Origin: an uncultured Chitinophagaceae bacterium
Lineage (GTDB): Bacteria; Bacteroidota; Bacteroidia; Chitinophagales; Chitinophagaceae
Direction of reading: 5' to 3'
DNA: 64,000 nt
Assembly: GCA_937907395.1 (NCBI GenBank)
Contig: CALCII010000016.1
Coordinates: forward strand, 62,001-126,000
Position 1 is the first letter of the stretch. Every line of letters starts with the position of its first letter. The notes below the pieces were generated by a model that was given only the letters and a program-made list of their open reading frames with translations, did not search any database and had not been told where the DNA came from. Of this stretch, positions 60,632 to 64,000 are shown piece after piece. The translations under genes and the position numbers were made by a program.

Positions 60632-61918
60632 ATGTCTTCCCGCAGAAACTTTATACGGCGTATTTCATTGGCATCAGGCGCCTTCACTTTTTTTTCGGCA
60701 ACCAATTCTTTGTTTGCTGCAGATGCTGAAAAATACTACGAACGTTTTCATGATTTGAAGGATGCAGATGCTGTTACAGATGAGGATTTCTGGAACTGGA
60801 TAAAAGAGCAGTTTACTGTTTCACCTAATTTACTCAACCTGAATAATGGTGGCGTTAGTCCTCAACCTAAAGTTGTACAGGATGCCCATATCCGTTTTTA
60901 TCAGTTTGCAAATGAAGGCCCATCCTATTATATGTGGCGTACATTGGATGAAGGCCGGGAGGCTTTACGTGGAAAACTGGCTGAATTGGCCGGTTGCCGT
61001 GCCGATGAACTGGCAATCAACAGAAATGCAACTGAGGGACTGAATACCGTCATTTTTGGTTTGAATTTGAAAGCAGGGGATGAAGTGGTGCTTACCAGGC
61101 AAGACTATCCAAACATGATCAATGCATGGAAACAAAGGGAAAAACGTGATGGAATTAAACTGGTTTGGCTCGATTTAAATTTACCTGAAAATGATGAAAA
61201 CAAAATTGTTTCACAATACGTAAGTGCATTTACAAATAAAACCAAAATTGTACATGTAACACATTTAATTAACTGGACAGGGCAGTTGCTTCCCATTCGG
61301 AAGATAGCCGAGGAAGCACACAAGCGTGGCATTGAAGTGATTGGTGACGGTGCTCATTCATTTGCCCATTTTAATTTTAAGATTCCGGATCTTGGCTGTG
61401 ATTATTTTGCCACTTCATTACATAAATGGTTGTGTGCGCCGTTTGGGAGCGGATTGCTTTGGATCAAAAAAGAAAAGATTCAGAATATTTGGGCGCTACT
61501 AAGTAATGATCAGCCCGATGGAGAAGATATACACAAGTTTGAATTCTTAGGAACACGTTCTTTTGCCAGTGAAATGGCAATTGGTAATGCCATTGATTTT
61601 CATAACCTCATTGGAAGTAAACGGAAAGAAGAGCGGTTACGTTATCTCACAGATTATTGGGTAAACAGCGTTAAACATCTGAAAAGAATTTCTTTCAATC
61701 AGCCCTCTGATCCAAAGAATTATGCGGCTATATCTAATTTTTCGATTGAAGGTTTAAAGCCTTCAGAAATAGCAGCAACCCTTCACAGCAAGTATAAAAT
61801 TCATGTCGTAGGTATAGATTGGGCAAACATTCATGGTGTAAGGGTAACGCCTCATGTATATACTTCTTTGAAAGATCTTGACCGTCTTATTCAAGCGGTA
61901 ACTGAAATAGCTTCCTGA
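60632..61918 (+). CDS. Tat-exported class V aminotransferase-like protein
   Basis: 428 residues from ATG 60632; an upstream in-frame TTG at 60623 is less likely. Twin-arginine leader SSRRNFIRRISLASGAFTF, so it is exported folded with its cofactor. Fold type I PLP enzyme of the isopenicillin-N-epimerase/cysteine-desulfurase-like class: NRNATEGLNTVIFG, VIGDGAHSFAHF, and PLP lysine in ATSLHKWLCAPFGSG. Substrate unknown. A hairpin (60593-60600 / 60620-60627) lies just before the start. Confidence 0.88.
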   Translation: MSSRRNFIRRISLASGAFTFFSATNSLFAADAEKYYERFHDLKDADAVTDEDFWNWIKEQFTVSPNLLNLNNGGVSPQPKVVQDAHIRFYQFANEGPSYYMWRTLDEGREALRGKLAELAGCRADELAINRNATEGLNTVIFGLNLKAGDEVVLTRQDYPNMINAWKQREKRDGIKLVWLDLNLPENDENKIVSQYVSAFTNKTKIVHVTHLINWTGQLLPIRKIAEEAHKRGIEVIGDGAHSFAHFNFKIPDLGCDYFATSLHKWLCAPFGSGLLWIKKEKIQNIWALLSNDQPDGEDIHKFEFLGTRSFASEMAIGNAIDFHNLIGSKRKEERLRYLTDYWVNSVKHLKRISFNQPSDPKNYAAISNFSIEGLKPSEIAATLHSKYKIHVVGIDWANIHGVRVTPHVYTSLKDLDRLIQAVTEIAS

Positions 61919-61984
61919 AAACATAAGATTCTCTTGATTTAGTAGAGTTAAAAAACTGTTTTTTCGGATTATACTTTTATTTTA

Positions 61985-62920
61985 GTGCGCTTCAAAACAG
62001 GAAACTTGCTTTACAGGATTATCAAAATATGGGTTCGTCTTTCATTGCATCTGTATTGTAAGCGGCTTACCATTTACAATAAAGAGCGTCTTTATCATAA
62101 TGGCCCTTTATTGATAGGGGCACATCATCCGAATTCATTCCTGGATGCAATTTTAATTGGTACGTTCATGAAGCAGCCTGTTCATTTTCTTACCAGGAGC
62201 GATGTGTTTAATAACCGGATTGCCCGTTCCATTCTGCAACAGTTGCAAATGATTCCTGTTTACAGAATCAGAGACGGGAAGGATAAACTGAGTTTAAATG
62301 AAATGAGTTTTCGGCTCAGTTGCGAAGCACTGGCAAAAGGCCAGCATGTGATGATTTTCGTGGAAGGTTTTTGTGAAAATCAAACAACACTGCAACCTCT
62401 AAAGAAAGGTGCTGCCCGCATTATGATGCAAAGCTGGAGAGAGGGGACATCTGCTCAGCTAATGCCACTTTGGTTGCGTTATGATTCCTTTGATTCCTTT
62501 CCAAAAGAAATTGATATTATGCCCGGCACACCATTTGGAGCAGAAGTGGTTACTGATTTGCAGGATAGTGGTAATAATCTTCAGTTGATTAATAAAGCAA
62601 TCGAAGAGGAACTGTTACGTTTATCCTTGCTGAAGAACGAACGGCAGAAAGGAAAAAACAAATGGTTATTTCCGTTTGCAATGATGGGTGTTTTGCTGCA
62701 TGCCTTATATTATTTTCCGATTCACCGTTTCGCAAAATCTAAAATGGGGAAGACCATTCATTTTGATAGTGTATTATTTGCATTGCTTGCCTTATTGTAT
62801 CCTTTCTGGGTACTTCTCTTGGGTAGTATCACTGCCTGTATCTTCTGTGTTCCCTTGGCAATCATAGTAATGCTGTTGATGCCGCTTATGGCAAAAGCGT
62901 ATGTTTCGTGGAAACGTTAA
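61985..62920 (+). CDS. 1-acyl-sn-glycerol-3-phosphate acyltransferase-like protein (GTG start)
   Basis: 311 residues. HxxxxD motif as GAHHPNSFLDAILIG, FVEGFCENQTTLQPLKKGAAR as the glycerophosphate-binding region, then two hydrophobic helices near 225-240 and 255-300. It acylates lysophosphatidate or a similar lipid at the inner membrane. The GTG at 61985 fits the family start; no ATG precedes it nearby. Its stop is four bases from the opposing gene's stop. Confidence 0.85.
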   Translation: MRFKTGNLLYRIIKIWVRLSLHLYCKRLTIYNKERLYHNGPLLIGAHHPNSFLDAILIGTFMKQPVHFLTRSDVFNNRIARSILQQLQMIPVYRIRDGKDKLSLNEMSFRLSCEALAKGQHVMIFVEGFCENQTTLQPLKKGAARIMMQSWREGTSAQLMPLWLRYDSFDSFPKEIDIMPGTPFGAEVVTDLQDSGNNLQLINKAIEEELLRLSLLKNERQKGKNKWLFPFAMMGVLLHALYYFPIHRFAKSKMGKTIHFDSVLFALLALLYPFWVLLLGSITACIFCVPLAIIVMLLMPLMAKAYVSWKR

Positions 62921-62924
62921 TCAT

Positions 62925-64000
62925 TTATGATTCTGCAACAACAGTGGTTTCTTTGATTGTAAGCAAATCAAAAGTTAGCTTTAACCACACCCATATACAA
63001 GGAACCGCTTTCAATACATAGGGAATGACGTAATTGGTGCGAATGATTCTTGGAAACAAATCTGTTGGCGAAAGAACGGTAAAGAGAAATGCTAACAGTA
63101 GCAATGCCGTATTGATTTTATTGGGTTGCTGATAATAGTACCAGAGTGCCACTCCTGCGGTTGCAATGATAAACGTAGGTGATTCGGCCTTGTGATTAAA
63201 GATCACTACCCATACTAATACAGATGCAACATAAAGCAACCGGTAGGTAAAATTATTATATTGCCGGATTCGAAGTAAGGGAAGACAAAACAGAAGTACA
63301 CCAGCAATAACAGTTTCTGATTTAAGGCTCCAGCCAAACCAGGTGTAGAGCCATCCTGCCACAGATAAGCCATAGGAAATGTCATGATCGTTTTGCAGCA
63401 AATGCCCCCAGCTTTTGTACAGAAATAGCAGCTGGTCCCATGAAACAACTGTTAAAGGAACGAATATAAATACAAGCAACCAAAGGAGTGTAAAGGCAAT
63501 TGATTTAATTTTCTGAGGATAGAAGAGAAACAAGGCGAACGCCACAATCCCAAATAGTTTAATCGCCACCGTTAGTACAATGAAAAGCGAAGCGAGCGCC
63601 ACTCTTTTCTTTTCCAGCTGAATAAAAGCAAGAATGATAAGCCCTGCAATGAGTGCATTGCTTTGCTCATTTTGCAGAGAGGTAATAAGCTCCAGTAATA
63701 CAAAACCCAGCGACAATAATTTTTTCTGCTTGTCAAGTAAAGGCAGTTGTTGTATAGCAATCAGCAGAACAATTGCATTGAGCAAATTCCAGATAAACAG
63801 TCCTGCAAAGTCGGGCAGGATAGCCAGTGGCCCCATCAAAAGTGCAAAGGCCGGACTGTATTTATACAAATCCCAATGTTCATTGGGATAGAGGATGTAT
63901 AAATCCTGGTGATGAATGAGATGATAAAACGATTGCTTGAAAATGATATAGTTGTTGTATGCAGTATAAGCAATCGCAGAGCCATTAAAAGGCGATGGTG
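62925..64000 (-). CDS. GT87-like (DUF2029) polytopic glycosyltransferase, partial
   Basis: The frame continues open past the TTG at 63869 to the window edge (ATAYTAYNN-like YTAYNNYIIFKQSFY and PNEHWDLYKYSPAF), so the 5' end is missing. At least 358 residues remain: about eight TM helices and the periplasmic loop DLYILYPNEHWDLYKYSP, as in polyprenyl-phosphate-mannose-dependent GT87/DUF2029 proteins. It probably moves a sugar from a lipid carrier on the periplasmic side. Acceptor unknown. Confidence 0.75.
   Translation of the reverse strand, partial: PSPFNGSAIAYTAYNNYIIFKQSFYHLIHHQDLYILYPNEHWDLYKYSPAFALLMGPLAILPDFAGLFIWNLLNAIVLLIAIQQLPLLDKQKKLLSLGFVLLELITSLQNEQSNALIAGLIILAFIQLEKKRVALASLFIVLTVAIKLFGIVAFALFLFYPQKIKSIAFTLLWLLVFIFVPLTVVSWDQLLFLYKSWGHLLQNDHDISYGLSVAGWLYTWFGWSLKSETVIAGVLLFCLPLLRIRQYNNFTYRLLYVASVLVWVVIFNHKAESPTFIIATAGVALWYYYQQPNKINTALLLLAFLFTVLSPTDLFPRIIRTNYVIPYVLKAVPCIWVWLKLTFDLLTIKETTVVAES

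Overview
The window looks like a chromosomal segment of a Bacteroidota bacterium, most probably Chitinophagia/Chitinophagaceae. The grounds are a PorW/SprE-type type IX secretion lipoprotein, SusC-like sequence signatures, a HYC_CC_PP-type protein, promoters of the TTTG-N19/20-TAnnTTTG kind, and a dozen signal peptides that end in Ala-Gln. I cannot name the genus. I see no rRNA gene, intact tRNA, insertion sequence, prophage or CRISPR array. Genes are packed tightly, with several convergent pairs touching or overlapping.

Layout. 1-7400: an aromatic amino acid operon (pheA, an aminotransferase, tyrA, a DAHP synthase-chorismate mutase fusion, aroB, aroA, aroC) with a DUF952 gene at its tail. 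7393-18069: cell envelope genes (VanX-like dipeptidase, L,D-transpeptidase, RlpA-like protein, OmpA/TSP3 protein, PBP1A, PorW/SprE). 18195-20254: a membrane/coiled-coil protein that looks like an M23 peptidase without its peptidase domain, bactofilin, AtpZ, a 4-TM protein and a SprT-like protein, with no ATP synthase genes following. 20255-26503: GNAT, a frameshifted secreted protein, a MuiA-like protein, a small barrel protein, sucC and punA. 26573-34973: a putative porin, then a probable metal-handling cluster (HYC_CC_PP protein, HMA protein with a very Cys-rich tail, second HMA protein, barrel-like protein, MFS transporter, TonB-dependent receptor behind a DtxR-like palindrome). 34976-46455: argS, DUF4412 protein, several Bacteroidota-specific unknowns, a split pair of Fe-S redox proteins, an ATP-grasp protein, a LysE-type exporter, a phosphoribosyltransferase and a glutaminyl cyclase. 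46669-59346: the S10-spc ribosomal operon from rpsJ to secY and map. 59343-64000: a flavoprotein, a Tat-exported class V aminotransferase-like protein, a lysophospholipid acyltransferase and a partial GT87-like membrane protein.

How the genes work together. The first operon covers the first, second and last two common steps to chorismate and both branches towards Phe and Tyr; aroD/Q, aroE and aroK are elsewhere. The envelope genes make, trim and remodel peptidoglycan and anchor the outer membrane. Many exported proteins here would start with Gln after signal peptidase I cleavage, and a lipoprotein glutaminyl cyclase that could cap such ends is encoded in the same window. The ribosomal operon has its own clear promoter before rpsJ, a structured spacer before rplC and two intrinsic-terminator-like hairpins flanking secY.

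Best leads for something undescribed: the metal cluster at 28650-34973, especially its 36-Cys tail and the palindrome ahead of the receptor; the rpsJ-rplC spacer; the MuiA-like protein carrying a SusC-like segment; and the palindromic promoter region at 38659-38701.
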